Shown: positions 1 through 16,275, counted from the stretch's first letter. The stretch: DNA of 64,000 bases from Glandiceps talaboti (GCF_964340395.1 NC_135558.1:6665001-6729000); one strand, 5' to 3'. Notes: a model not told the origin generated them from the letters alone. Made by a program: numbers and translations.

Positions 1-257
1 CATTTCCTGTATGTGCAATAATAATTTTTTTGACATATGTGTTAGTTAATTTTATTTTAAATTTACTGAGTTACACACAGAAGTGTAAAAAAACATAGCA
101 ACATTGTTTTGCTCAATAAAAATGTTATTTCTCATCCACTTTAACATATTAGTTGATAAAAAAAACGTACTAAATCAACTGATGAACAATCTCTTTATAA
201 ACATCCAGTCCCACTAATTTCTTAATAATAAATATAGTAATAGTCTGATTATATATA

Positions 258-258
<1 letters not shown>

Positions 259-306
<48 letters not shown>

Positions 307-322
307 TGTGTGTGTGTGTGTG
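259..322. repeat. (TG)n microsatellite
   Basis: 64 bp of TG with one TA interruption at 299-300. Confidence 0.99.
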
Positions 323-3300
323 GTGAAGACACATCCGAATTTCTAGAGGTTATGTATGTTTTTTGTATCAAAACATATCTGCAAGACAAATGGCACAGGG
401 AAACACACTAGCCGAAAGCACCCGACTCTTTTAGTGTACAATCTAATGTATCTATATGCATCTATAAATTGAATGAAAATACACTCATTGCATCAACGTG
501 GAATTGGTGTTGACATAACGTTTACGCAGTGTATCCTAGTAGACGACAGTGGTCGATAGCATTGTCACTTCCGTTTTGTTTATTTTTTGCTACACAGAAT
601 TAGTACTTGCACTAGACTATGCGAAAACGTTGGCAAATATTAAACTACGTTGACGTTAGACTGTCGGTTGTATTGTGGTATCATGTACCGTCTTGACCTT
701 GTTATAATTTCAATGCTACCACAACAAAAAACCACTATCTCATTTGCCCTTAAATTGCAACAGAGGTTAAAACATTGGTAACCTTGAATGGATGTATTCA
801 TGTTTGATTAAACTTGTATCAGTTACTATACTTGATCGATGGCTTCAATGTCTCAACCAATGTCACTGAATATAATCGCTTTTCATGAATAATTGTGCAG
901 GCACGGCATACACAGCAAACTCAAGGCATCAATTTAAACATCTAGCAAATTAATGGTATATTTATTTTGTAAGTATGTGACAGAGACATCTACTTTTCCA
1001 TCTAGATTTCAATATACACACCTATAAGACATTTCGAGTTCCCACATCGACAGAATTCCTGGTCTCTATATACACTCCAATTGACATTTTTTACAACGAC
1101 AGGTGTGACAACATGACAACAAACAGCTATTAATCCTCGGACTCTGACGCAGTTATTCGTTTATGTGTCGTTATTTGCACTAAAAACTCCTGTAATGTTT
1201 GAATATGAAATGGATGTACATGGGGAGTCCTATTTGATCACATACTTAACAACTTCATGAAAGGTTACTAATGGAGGCTACATTTGGTTTTCTTGATCTC
1301 TACTTGTAAGCGTCCAGAGATGTCTTAATGATATCTTTGACTCATGGTGATTTCCTTGGAGTTACTTTTTAGTGTGTCTAAATGGCTCCTTCAGTGTTAG
1401 ATTATTTATGTAAGTGCTTGTTTATGACAGTTATTTCACCGTTATCATTCTCTAGAGAAGCTCATCTAAAAATTCTAAAGTCATGCGAAATCATAACATG
1501 AAACAAACAAGAAATTTGATTTCCTTAAACTCAATATACAATTAAAATGTAAGATTAACCATGTGGTCATTCACCATACTTCAATTTTTGTATTGATAGC
1601 ACCATAAACATTGGAGAAGAAGGACTCTCTCCAACGTCTATGACAGCATGTCATCGTTCCTTCACTTCAACTACAGCATTTCAATACCCCGACAAATTAC
1701 AAAATAAAACGCAATGGACATTTTGTGTTTTTGCGATGTATATATAGTCATGCGCAAATCATATTTTTAAGGTGTAAAACTGTATTTATAAAATACACAT
1801 TTATGATAGTGTCATATTGTGACCACTATTAATCAATGTTAGTCCTCTTGTTTACATTACACGTGTTAAACGTGTATCCATATGTTCACAGCCTACTTGA
1901 AAAACAATAATTTTATTGAATTGTATGATCGTATAACCTGGGGTATTTGAAAGGCGTGTTATCATCTCCCGGCAACTGTTAATATGCGTCTATGTCCTAA
2001 CCAAGAGATTGGCATCATAAGCAGTGTGTCGTATGATATAGTTTGTAGCGTCAATATACAAAAGATGTCTACACATATGGCTCAGTGCACTACAATATTA
2101 TTTCAAAAACAAACCAGGAGAATGATAATAGTTCTTGATATTATGTCAACCGCCTGTCTGTGTGTTGTGTATAATTAAGTAGAGTGTATAGAAAGTCTGT
2201 GGTCTGTATATTATATAAGTAATGCACCTCATGCATTGTAGTGTACTGGGCATATCTCACCTACGAAATGTTGACATTTAACTATGGTCCCCAGGGTCCC
2301 CGGTAGTGCTCTGAGTTGTCAGATACAAATCGACCATATACGTGAAAATATCCGACCCTGAAAGGTTACACATGCATAAGGCGACAAGGTCGGTCTGTCA
2401 AAACATTATTGAGATTATCTGTTACAATTGCAGCTGTTGGTTTCATAAAAAACTAATACATGTAATTTAGAGAGTAACAGCTAAGCTACATAACGTTTCC
2501 TTGCCCGCCAAAGTAAAGACCAGTGTAATCTTGACAAAAATGTCATTCATGCCCACGCAGATAACGACGGGTGGGGGAAAAGTTTCATTTTGATCAGCCA
2601 AACGATATGCAAGACATCGTGATAATATTGTGCGCACTTATTCAAATTCGTTTATTTATTTAGTAACAGTGTTCCATTCATTTGAGAACAAGACTGTTTG
2701 AAAATAGTATTTTTGTATTTTAAGGGTGAATGTGTAATAATGTCATGATCTTCGTATTACTATAAGTAATTGATTACTTCATTCAAAGGTTTACACACGA
2801 GACATGTCTAAGATAAGGTATAAGATCAGATCACAGCAAGAAATACAAACTATAAATGTAAAGGTTAAACGCAGAATACAACCGCCGAATAGTTTTCAGC
2901 TTAGGCGCCATCTTTTTGTATATATTAACGTTCAAAACTCCAAATCAGAATCAATGTTATTTCGTTCAATCGATGTCACCAGTTTTTCTGTTTTACGGAA
3001 AGTTACATGTCGGACGAATAATGAATTGGAGATTTAAAGAAATTCAAATATAGATTAAATTAAATTTAGATATGATTCCTGAACACGATTCAACTTCTTG
3101 TTATTTCAACTACGTTGTGATTCCCTGGACTTACCATAACTGCAAATATTCTGCCACTTTGCACGCAATAATTCGGACATGGTTACCTTGGTTACGTCGT
3201 GCTCGACGAAACCAGGAAACCATCCATTGTTCGCAATGTCATTGTGGGAATTAAGAGATCGCATCAATCAGAATTGTAAGGTAATGCAGGGAATATTGCG

Positions 3301-3591
3301 ATTTGTAAATACACCTATAAATCTTCCTTTAAATAGCATGCGTGTGATTTTGATACATTACAAAGTGTCTACCTGATTTCCCTACCAATAAATGAAAATG
3401 TAAATGAGCCATGGCAATCTCTTCACGGAAAAAACGTTATTCACGTATAATAAGTTTAAGATCACCATTAAATATAGTTTGTCAGATTAACTATTAAAAT
3501 TGTCTGAACTATAAAGTGTGATAAAGTGTGATAAAGTAAATTTCAAAAGTGCGGTCGAATGTTGGTCAACAGAAATCTACTATGGGGTGAT

Positions 3592-3596
<5 letters not shown>
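323..3596. other. No recognisable feature
   Basis: AT-rich sequence with only short, patternless ORFs (64, 77, 60 and 65 codons) that have no domain or splice support. Confidence 0.5.

Positions 3597-3672
<76 letters not shown>
3597..3672. repeat. (TA)n microsatellite, left of ribozyme
   Basis: 76 bp of uninterrupted TA. It borders the 127-bp island carrying the hammerhead. Confidence 0.99.
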
Positions 3673-3674
<2 letters not shown>

Positions 3675-3701
3675 CAAAGTAGGTTGGTTGGAACTTGAGG
3701 T

Positions 3702-3756
3702 GCTTGGTTGTAACTCCGAGTTTCACGCTCAATGCGTTCATCAGACAACTGTCAGC
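3702..3756 (-). ncRNA. Hammerhead ribozyme (minus strand)
   Basis: Read on the minus strand, all hammerhead parts occur in order. Stem I 5' half GUUGU (3749-3745) is followed by the core CUGAUGA (3744-3738). Stem II is ACGC, loop AUUGA, GCGU (3737-3725). Then come GAAA (3724-3721), a two-pair stem III with a five-base loop, and the cleavage triplet GUU (3714-3712). ACAAC (3711-3707) closes stem I perfectly. Beyond an internal loop, GCU and AGC can add three more pairs to stem I. Cleavage would fall between 3712 and 3711. A very short stem III is typical of hammerheads in Penelope-like elements and retrozymes. I see no Penelope reverse transcriptase nearby, so this is probably an orphan terminus. 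Confidence 0.78.
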
Positions 3757-3797
3757 TACTCGTTGTGTTACTGTATTTATATGTGTAAGGTGTGAAA

Positions 3798-5694
<1,897 letters not shown>

Positions 5695-5906
5695 ATGACG
5701 AGACGTGGTGCATTTATCGACAACGACCTAGAGTACATGAAGCGTACACAGCTTGATATTATCAATAAGCAGAATATTCTAATAGAATATATGAATAGAA
5801 TGGCTACGAAAATAGATGAAAGTACAGAAAACCACTTTCTATAGAAACTGAAGATATGAAAAAACTGCTAGATAATCGTCTGTCTTCCAGCCATTTCTCC
5901 TTATAA
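5695..5906 (+). pseudogene. Small coiled-coil-like ORF, split by a frame change
   Basis: The ATG at 5695 opens 49 codons (start MTRRGAFIDNDLEYM, middle QLDIINKQNILIEYM) ending at TAG 5842-5844. The reading continues without a gap in another frame from 5844 (ETEDMKKLLDNRL) to TAA at 5906. Heptad-like spacing of I, L and M with many K, E, D and N suggests a coiled coil. It may be the end of a transposon-encoded or MADF/Myb-type protein broken by a small indel. No database match can be asserted. Confidence 0.3.
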
Positions 5907-5920
5907 ACATCAACGCTTCT

Positions 5921-6006
5921 ACCACCACCACCACCACCACCACCACCACCACCACCACCACCACCACCACCGCCGCCGCCGCCGCCGCCGCCACCGCCGC
6001 CGCCGC
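5921..6006. repeat. (ACC)n followed by (CCG)n
   Basis: About 50 bp of ACC turning into about 36 bp of CCG with one ACC interruption. The change adds CpG sites in an AT-rich region. Confidence 0.98.
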
Positions 6007-6079
6007 TGTAGACTAAATTAACTCCTTGGATAAAGAAGGTTCTACACCAACCAAATCTTGAAACTTCTTTAGTTTATTA

Positions 6080-6120
6080 AAACAATATGTTTCGAGCAAC
6101 AAGCTCTTCTTCAAGTAGAC
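6080..6120 (-). other. Hammerhead-like terminus with altered core
   Basis: The minus strand shows a stem-loop GAGC, TTGTT, GCTC followed directly by GAAA, the layout of hammerhead stem II plus GAAA. The preceding core reads CTTGAAGAA instead of CUGAUGA, so the ribozyme is probably inactive. Similar GCTCTTCTTCAAG sequences are common at termini of Penelope-like elements in invertebrates (recollection). It could equally be an unrelated hairpin. Confidence 0.3.
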
Positions 6121-6477
6121 AAAACACATCAAATGCTTAAAGTGAAATTCATTACTATGTCTAAGACGAGATAAACACTGAAGGTAGAAAATATCACCAC
6201 TGATGAAAAATGCAATGGACTAAAACTATTACATTTATATTTATAGTACTCACTAGTACAAACAGGTTAAACAGTTGGGGACGATCGTTCCTGCACAGGT
6301 AGCAAACTACAGTGTGGTGTATTCTTGAAGAAATGTGTAATAGCTACTTGCATGTGGACGAAGGCCGGAAAATTAACCCTCTTATTGAGACTTAGAAATA
6401 AAAGGTGTATTTTTTTACAACACGGTTGGTGTTATATAAATGAAAACACAAGCAAGAGAAATCCGATTTCATCGACG

Positions 6478-6597
<120 letters not shown>

Positions 6598-7218
6598 GTA
6601 CATATTCCTGGTCATGTATAGCATTTATGTTTCGAAAGAACTGTGTCCACCCCATTTGCCAGATAAACATTTGAAAGTCGCTATCGCTTTTATTACTCAT
6701 AATGGTCCCTTTATGCAGAATCGAACTTTTAAAACCAAATGTAAGTAGTATTAAAGCTGAGGATAAAAAAACACATATTTTAGTGGCCATAAAACATGAG
6801 ATCTCATCTCCAATGTTACTCAGAAAGCCATAGATTGTTAGAATTCTGACATAAAACAAGAAACTATGCGAACAATCAAGTAACTGTGGGTTTTATTCTC
6901 GGTAATAAAACTCGATATCATTGTTTTTTCCTGTATGCCGCTAGTCAAGGCGTTGTAAATCAGATAACATTCTAAAACACGGATGGCATGAAGTCGTCGT
7001 ATGTAAGTTATAATTTAACAGTAAGTATAAACAGTTGACAGCTAAACCAACCTCAGATTATTGCAGAATCCGTGACTTGTGTGATTAAATAAGGGTATTG
7101 GATACAAACGTCTGTTGATGACTGAAATGGTTATAGCTCTTTTGTCTTGTTCAAGTTTATTGTATGAGCTTTGTTCTGTAGGGCCTTAGAAAAGCAGCCG
7201 AGAGTTAATCAGTCTTTT

Positions 7219-7256
7219 ATACATACATACATACATACATACATACATACATACAT

Positions 7257-7296
<40 letters not shown>

Positions 7297-7385
7297 ACAT
7301 ACATACATACATACATACATACATACATACATACATACATACATACATACATACATACATACATACATACATACATACATACATA
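7219..7385. repeat. (CATA)n with internal (CA)n
   Basis: 167 bp of ACAT repeats interrupted by a short AC run near 7273-7295. Confidence 0.99.
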
Positions 7386-10300
7386 GTTACTTACATACGG
7401 ACGTACACTCACATACACAAAGATACAAGACACATGGTCGTCACACAAATAAAGTAGTCAATATAACTGTTGACGAAATATTTCCAATTCGGCAGCGTAG
7501 TTTTGAAAATCGTAGAATAGCATGTGGCGAATTAGCTTGGTACAAGATTGTCATTTTACAAGTACTGTAAAATGTACGATTTCGTTCTCAATCTTCTGAA
7601 CAAATATAAACAAACTTTGTAAACCCAGATGGAATGACCCTTTCAGTAGTAATGGACTAACTTCCGTGAAATAAAGAGGTACTTATGCAAATGACCTACT
7701 TAACAAGAAGAACTTTTTTTCGCCTTTTGTATAGATAGTCAACCTCCATGGTAACAGACCGATGAAGACATTGCTTTAATGGACACTAGATATAGACCAG
7801 TTACTGGCCATTGTTGATATGTAACACAGGAAATACTGCCAATATCGTGTCAAAGGATATCATTTACGGTATATTGGGAAACCGTACATGATTTCTCAAT
7901 TATGTTCTCTCCTACGCAGACTAAAAGTACTCTCCAGTTGTTTTGTCATCTCCGTTTAGTGTTAAGCACGTGCCAGATTTTTCGTAGATATATGTATATA
8001 ATATTTATATTTTCTAAAAGAAATTTCCGGGTGTAACGACTGAGTCAGACTGGAACTAACCTAGAATTAGGTATAATAATGTACACAGATACACATTCGC
8101 ATGTGAGCAAGTAACTACAACATTGTGTGGATGGCTCATTGAAAATGCTTAGTTTATGTGGATGACCGAAACAGCTTTGAATCATTTTGAAATAAATTTA
8201 GCAGTTCCCGCGGAAAAAGAGAAAATACGTTCTGAGAATACCGATGACTTGGAACGAGATTTGCCTTCTAGAAATTAAATTGTGAATTCATTATAAATTT
8301 GTTGCCACCATCTGATCTTTTGGGCACTGTGCTAGGGCGAATTGTGTACTCTAGTTGATCAACAACAACGACTTGAGATGTTATCTTCAAGCAATTTCAC
8401 TCTCATAATGGACTCATTAAGAGTATGAATTTGCAGATTGTTAGACAACCTTTCTTAATAATTGGATAAAACGTATCTTTTGGGATAAAAGCATTCACTT
8501 TTCACAATCTTATTTTGTCGAGCAACAGTGAATACGTTACTTTCAATTACGTTTAGGCATGATGACCCTAAAACTTAATCACTTTATTTCTCTCTATATG
8601 ACCATAGACTTTATTCAACTATTGCTGTTTGCTGACATTCCAGTCCTGTTCTTTGGGCTGTCAACTGAAGACATTTACTATTAATTGACATTGTGTGTAA
8701 TCTGTTGCTTGGATGTATCACAAAGGGTTAATTGAGACACGCTGATTACAATCTATTCTTGGAATTCTTTCCTTCCAGCATATTTTTCATTTGTTAACTA
8801 TTACTAGGGCCGTGAAAAGCTATTGGAAAAAAATTCGACTTACAGAGAATCAACCAGAAAAGGCAATCCGACCTTTGCAGTACAAACTAGGTCAGGTTGT
8901 GACATTGGTAGATTACTGAAGGTATATTAAACCTGCATAATTATTGAGTATTAATTCTTAAGTTTTCAGCATCTTACCTTCATTTTGTGACGTAGACTTA
9001 CTCAGTGAGACAAGTCCATGTCTTGATACTTAAAACCTAGAGGTGATTTGCTATTCTTTCATTTCTATATAAAGGTAAAGTCATGATAGAATAGCACTGG
9101 AGACATAATCCGAATGCGGGATTGTAAGATTGTATTGCAAATAATACGGTGTGAAAAGTACTGTGCCTGTATGTCTCACCCCGTGTTATTCTGCTCACTG
9201 CTCGGTTTATTATAGACGAATGATAAGGGTACAAGGCCACCAAGACTATCCTGGATAAGTATATTCGGACTAAATGTGATAGTCAGATGGCGCCTCTGAT
9301 AATAAATGTCTACGAAATGTTAGCAGTTGGAGCTCTATACTAAGCACTCTTCGGTGAATAATTTTTGAAAGACCTTAGGCAATTATTGTACCTTGTCTTG
9401 TGCTGTGGTGATTATTTGTAAACTTGGTATTCATGTATCAGGTCCTTTACATTGAGAAAATAAACCTGCGGCGACAATAATCCAAGGCTTTTCCTCGATC
9501 CAATGTCCAATATAATTACCTGTCAAGGGTTTAATTTCAGTTATCAAGTGAAAGTGATCGTACTTGTATCAAGGGAATGACACCAAGCTTGACTATACTA
9601 GAATACGAATTACCAGTATACCAATTACAAGTATCCCACAGAACTAGGATGGTTTGTAAAATTGAAGCTTAAGTATTGGATGATTATCCAATCCAACAAG
9701 TAGATTACACACAGATCCTGTATATTGAGGTCAGTCGCGATTCAAGCCCTAGTGTTTCCGAGCAGAATACTAATGTGTGGATATTAGACTGTTAGACTGT
9801 ATCTGCAGTGCTCACATCATCAAATACCTTTCTGAGATACAGAATGGGGAAGGAAAACAGTTTCGTATTTCTATTTTGTTTTGTATCTATTGATCAGTTT
9901 GTTCTTATTTATGTAGTGCCAGTGAGATTAAACGCATACTTCATTTGAGAAAATGTCTAAGGCAACAAGTGTTCCCTAAAACATGAATGATTCTACTTTT
10001 GGTATAGCAAGTTCTTCAGACTAGTGTCAGAAAATTTACAATATATAGCCATAACCTTGAATAAGCTGCGTTCAATATCATGCGTTGGCCTTTCTAGTAA
10101 ATGTACAGCAGATACATCGAGCAGCGGATACGGAGGGCAAATAATACACCTGATACTGTAGGTAATGTTCTCATGGTATTTCTAATTGTCTACTATGATT
10201 GATACCGAATAGTTAATCAATAACCAAGACTGGAAAACTCGTGGCATTTATTCTAAAAGTAGCAATATATTACATATCAGGTCTCATTAATATATTTCTT

Positions 10301-10592
10301 TTGAATCAGACATCCATCATATTGAAAAATTAAATTTGTTCAATGTCACTTTTTCGTGATTTATACGACACGGTTAATTGAGCTCAATCGTCCCTATAGG
10401 GTAGTACTCCGAATTAAGCGTTATGCTTATTGTTAAACTGACTAGGGTTGGTCAGATTCCATAACAAATAATACATTGGAAATTAAAATACAATTGGATT
10501 GAATAAAATAGATCAAAGAAGCAATAGAAAATCTTTTTTCAGCAATCTTAATAATATCTGTACAGACACAACAAATTCTTAACTACTGCACC
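7386..10592. other. No recognisable feature
   Basis: Unique-looking AT-rich sequence. One 68-codon minus-strand ORF at about 9.1 kb has no coding signs. Confidence 0.5.
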
Positions 10593-10770
10593 TTGAAGGT
10601 TACTGTTCACTGGATCTATTTGACACAGCATGCAGAAACAAATAAGAAACTACACTTGCTACACTATACAGTTTCTTATGCAATTTTGCCATCTTAAAGT
10701 GTAGAATGTGTAGTTGTTATCGGTTTCTAGGTGACTGTAGCAAATAGAGTGAGTGAAAAGTAACCTGCAA
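10593..10770. mobile_element. Short MITE copy (TIR family A)
   Basis: The left end TTGAAGGTTACTGTTCACT and the reverse complement of the right end, TTGCAGGTTACTTTTCACT, form terminal inverted repeats. Inside, AAGAAACTACACTTGCTACAC is mirrored by GTGTAGAATGTGTAGTT, so the 178-bp unit folds on itself. The same ends and core recur at 31528-31962 and 59123-60181. No clear target duplication was seen. Confidence 0.65.
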
Positions 10771-12702
10771 TGTCCTTCACTTTCCAAGTTTGGTTTCCTA
10801 AAAGAGAATATAGGAAGATAAAACACAACAAATTGCTACCTGGCCTTGTTTTCACTTTCTCTTAGACTCTTGTATTGTGTTACTTTGCCAGCGTCAAATG
10901 CAGTTTTTAATTATCAGCTCCCACTATTAATGATCTATTATGTCTATAGTTTAAGATACGTTCAGAAATACCTAATTCAATAACTTATTAGTAAACAATT
11001 GCAGAAACGATTGTCGAGCTTTTAGTATCAAACTCGTCACAAAATGACTACCACAAGTCGTCGTCAGAATTCATATATTTTGTTTTAACGATTTTCGATA
11101 CTTTGTGTTTTTCCAAATAACATTTTTTCCCATAATTTATTTAATAACTGTTACAGCGAATATTACGCTTATTTACTTTTATCTTGACAAATGCATTCTG
11201 ATTTTAGAACTTAAGCCACACAGTAAATAGCATTAGTTATCAAACCAACATAAATCAAAATATCAGTGTCGGAAAGTACAGGGTATTAAAAAATTGTCAT
11301 CTGATTTTAATAGTATATTTAATTCAAGTGTTTGATGTGGAAACACTGGTCATCAATTCTGTAAATCACAAGTACACGAATGAAACAGTATCATTAATCA
11401 TTTGTTAAATATTAATAATGAAGTATTTTGTGATTATGTTTGTAGTGAACGTGTTCGACTTTGATATTGACTTCCAACTGCCATTAAACCTAGCTGATAA
11501 AATTTGTTTCATATGCCTGGATAACCTCAAAATACGGTCTGTTGTAATCGAGAGTGAAATCGCCTGATTAGTGTACTGAAGTCTATGTCCCAGTTTATGG
11601 CTTCGCGGACCCCATTAAAGATGTCACATTTAGTCGACATTTTATAATATAAAACATCCTCGCTTACACTTCCACTAACATATAAAATATCTTTGTACGT
11701 ATATTTTCCTCAAATAGCATTGCTTTGAATACGCTTTCGTCCTTCGACTAGATTACACTGTGATCCAAAGTGACTGTAATTAATCAGACCCAGTGGTTTA
11801 TAGGTTAGCCTTGTTCATCCATAACGTCGGTTATTCATTTAATGCTGCAGTTTGTAATGTACTAGGAAAGTGCTCAGAAGATCTAAGAAGTATCCCATTC
11901 TGAAATATCAGCAATAAAAAACCGATGTGGTTCATTGTCTTATATGAAACCTACATCAAATGAATTCGAATGTTCTGGAGTTCTTCAAACATTAAAACAT
12001 AGTATTGCGTACTTACAATGCAATGTTGTAATCCCTTTAATATGCAAAGTAAATTTCGTAACGTCAATATTTAAATATATGATGATGAATAGCTCTTTAT
12101 AGGAAAATTAGTTGTCAACTAGTCACATCCGTGGAACTGCAAAAACGTCTGGACACGTTGTTACAGTTTGTGTAACTTTGAACTGAAAGAATGGAAAACC
12201 ATATTAAAAGTATTGACAAATATATAATATATAGGATATTATAAAAAAGAAAAAAGACAGAACAAAGCAGACACAAACTTATATATACAATTATACTGAG
12301 AGTAAAACGTTACTTGAGGCTCAGTATTTGATATATGATGTATGACGTGTCACCATTTCAAAAGTACTTCATGATTAGAAATCTCGATGGCGTGACACAT
12401 AGCAATCGGAAAATTGCAATGAACGTTAGAAAATATATCCTGGTTGTATACAGCCCAGTAATTGGCATTCATTTACACAATTATCAATCCAATACAAATG
12501 GAACATTCCAATTTATAACAATGGCCGTAAAATTGATACCATTAGGAGATTAATATATAACTTATAGACATTCTGCTTTTTGACGTCAGTACCCATCAGT
12601 CACAAAATACTAAATACAGAATGTATTGAATCTTTTTGTGCTGTTGAAATCACTAGTTTCTACATCAAAATACAATATATCAGAACAAGATAAATATAAC
12701 GG
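10771..12702. other. No recognisable feature
   Basis: AT-rich with no repeat array, exon pair or transposon end that I can support. Confidence 0.5.
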
Positions 12703-12790
12703 CAGTGTTCTCCCTAGGCCCTTGAAGCGGCACGGCACCGTGACGCTTGGACGGCAGGCCGTGACGCTTGACAATGTGCCGTGACGCTTT
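12703..12790 (+). mobile_element. Possible hAT-type terminus with CCGTGACGCTT triplet
   Basis: CAGTGTTCTCCCTAGG at 12703 resembles hAT terminal inverted repeats (CAGTGTTC...). It is followed by three copies of CCGTGACGCTT at 12738, 12759 and 12779, about 20 bp apart, in a locally GC- and CpG-rich patch. I did not find the opposite terminus, so this is at most a fragment. Confidence 0.35.
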
Positions 12791-13319
12791 AGATCTTGCC
12801 CGACATCCTTGTTTATGATATGGTAATGATTACCAGACAGATTTCATTGAAGTTTGCCATCAGTATTGTTTTCGATAGGAATAAAATGCGTAAACCCGCT
12901 AATGTTAGTGTGATTCACACTCGGTACAACAGCTTTCGGTAAATCAAAGGCAAAACCGGCCCATCCGTAACGTCGGTTCGACCGTAGAAGCATGTCGGAA
13001 CTGCCAGATTTTGACAACTATAAAATCAAACGATGCCGTGCCATTTTGCTATAAAGTATAAAAGTTCGACAAACGCATGAAGTTGACATTCAGTGTCTAG
13101 TTAATTTTCTATGAGTGACAGAGTAACAGTGATAACACCGTATGTCTCAACCCAAGAGCATGAGCATGTGCATTCTTCAATGTCGTGAAAAGAGTTGAAC
13201 AGACTAATGTACCTTTCGATAAAGTGGCAATGTTATCTCCGATTATCAGCTTCATGTTCAATTTTACCCTGAAAACACGTTTAGTTTGTAGTTTGACATT
13301 GTAATTTGTAGACTGATAC

Positions 13320-13400
13320 ATCGTACGATCGTACGACTACGCATGGATTTTCCAATATGGCGGCCACGACGTCACAAACTATCGCGAGTTTTGGAAATCC
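13320..13400 (+). promoter_or_regulatory. CpG-rich cluster of promoter-like motifs
   Basis: A perfect 16-bp palindrome TCGTACGATCGTACGA (13321-13336) is followed by CCAATATGGCGGCC (YY1-like ATGGCGGC), CGACGTCAC (CREB/ATF half-like) and ATCGCGAG (TCTCGCGA-like). Such motifs gather at housekeeping promoters in animals. No coding exon could be placed downstream, so the role is open. It may be part of an unrecognised repeat. Confidence 0.25.
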
Positions 13401-13833
13401 TCCATAGGGAAGTATAGTAAGTCTCGTGTATCACGATATTTCGGACTAACACGATGTCTGCCGGTTGCTGTACACAAACTTTTCGTGTTTCGAAAGTCTA
13501 ATTTATCTGTGGACATTAAGATTTAAATAATTTCAGCTTTCCTAACAATAATAATCAATAACACTGCTTTATGAGTTTCTTTTTGGTGCTAATATTTTGA
13601 ATTAATAAATTGGCCTTCAACTTTCCTTTGGTCACATGTACATGTACTACTTGTTTGATATTAATTTTATTATGATGTACTTTGATTTTACGGAATATAA
13701 TTATATGTAAATTTATGCTAATTTATGCTAATGAGCCGACATCCTATCAACAAATCCTGGGGAGAACACATTTACACTATACCTATCATGCACACTAGAA
13801 GTACACACACATGTAGTATATACACACATGTAT

Positions 13834-13836
<3 letters not shown>

Positions 13837-13916
<80 letters not shown>
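13837..13916. repeat. (TA)n microsatellite
   Basis: 80 bp of pure AT repeat. Confidence 0.99.
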
Positions 13917-13919
<3 letters not shown>

Positions 13920-14127
13920 CCTGCTTCATATTGCACTGAGCACTGTCCTCCTTAGTCAGACGTTTTAATGTGAGTAAATTTATAATGTAATGAAATTGAG
14001 AAGAAAAAATGAAACGTTTTGGAGTCGATTCTGCGGTCCCTTAATTTTATTAAAAGTGTCGTGACGAACTGGTAGATTACATGTACTCATCCTGATGTGA
14101 ACCTTTCTTTCCTCGTGGTAGATGATA

Positions 14128-15849
<1,722 letters not shown>

Positions 15850-16038
15850 CAACGAATAGATAGATTATGTACGCCTTTGAGAACTACTGTTATTGCATTC
15901 ACCGCCTCCGGTTACAACTGTACACGTGACGTTGAAATCTCACTCCAATCTGACGATAAGATTCCGCCCTTCAGATTTACTCCACGTAAGGTGCGAACAG
16001 CTCTATTCAACTGGCGACGGATATATGAACATGTCATG
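15850..16038 (+). CDS. Possible exon of a gene fragment (sulfotransferase-like?)
   Basis: An open frame of 63 codons lies between an acceptor (TATGCCAG) and a strong donor (GTGAGT), phase 0. It ends PPFRFTPRKV, RTALF, NWRRIYEHVM. The KV...T...NWRR stretch faintly recalls the 5'-phosphosulfate-binding motif (PKVxCTNWKR) of the HNK-1/chondroitin sulfotransferase family. It has extra residues and lacks the usual cysteine, so a broken or unrelated gene is just as likely. The frame closes upstream at TGA 15835, so no start codon is assured. Confidence 0.3.
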
Positions 16039-16119
16039 GTGAGTCTGGAAGAAAAATTCTTACTTCAAGGCTTGATTTTCTATGTGAGTAAAATAGTCAC
16101 AATTTGTCTTCGTTTTTAG

Positions 16120-16204
16120 GTAGTATACACTGCTTTGGGAGGCAGCGATCCCGAAACTATTTACCATGCTGATGGCCTTCAAGATAGCTTAAGTCAAAGA
16201 CAAG
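16120..16204 (+). CDS. Possible second exon of the same fragment
   Basis: The acceptor GTCTTCGTTTTTAG is good, the phase (0) matches the exon ending at 16038, and the donor is GTGAAT. Translation begins VVYTALGGSDPETIYHADG and ends SLSQRQ. In sulfotransferase family 2 the segment after NWKR reads hydrophobic, then a turn, then DPxxI, and VVYTALGGSDPETI fits that loosely. The frame also stays open past the donor to TAA at about 16275. No 3'-phosphate-binding motif (RDPFERLVSAYR-like) was found downstream. Confidence 0.28.
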
Positions 16205-16275
16205 GTGAATTATTTACGAAAACGTGCTTGTATGATCAATGGAGTACATCGGTAACAGAACGGGTTAGAGTATAA

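Noticed and set aside
11815-12980. Near-identical CATCCRTAACGTCGGTT at 11.82 and 12.96 kb
   Set aside because: A single 17-bp similarity without flanking homology; likely coincidence.
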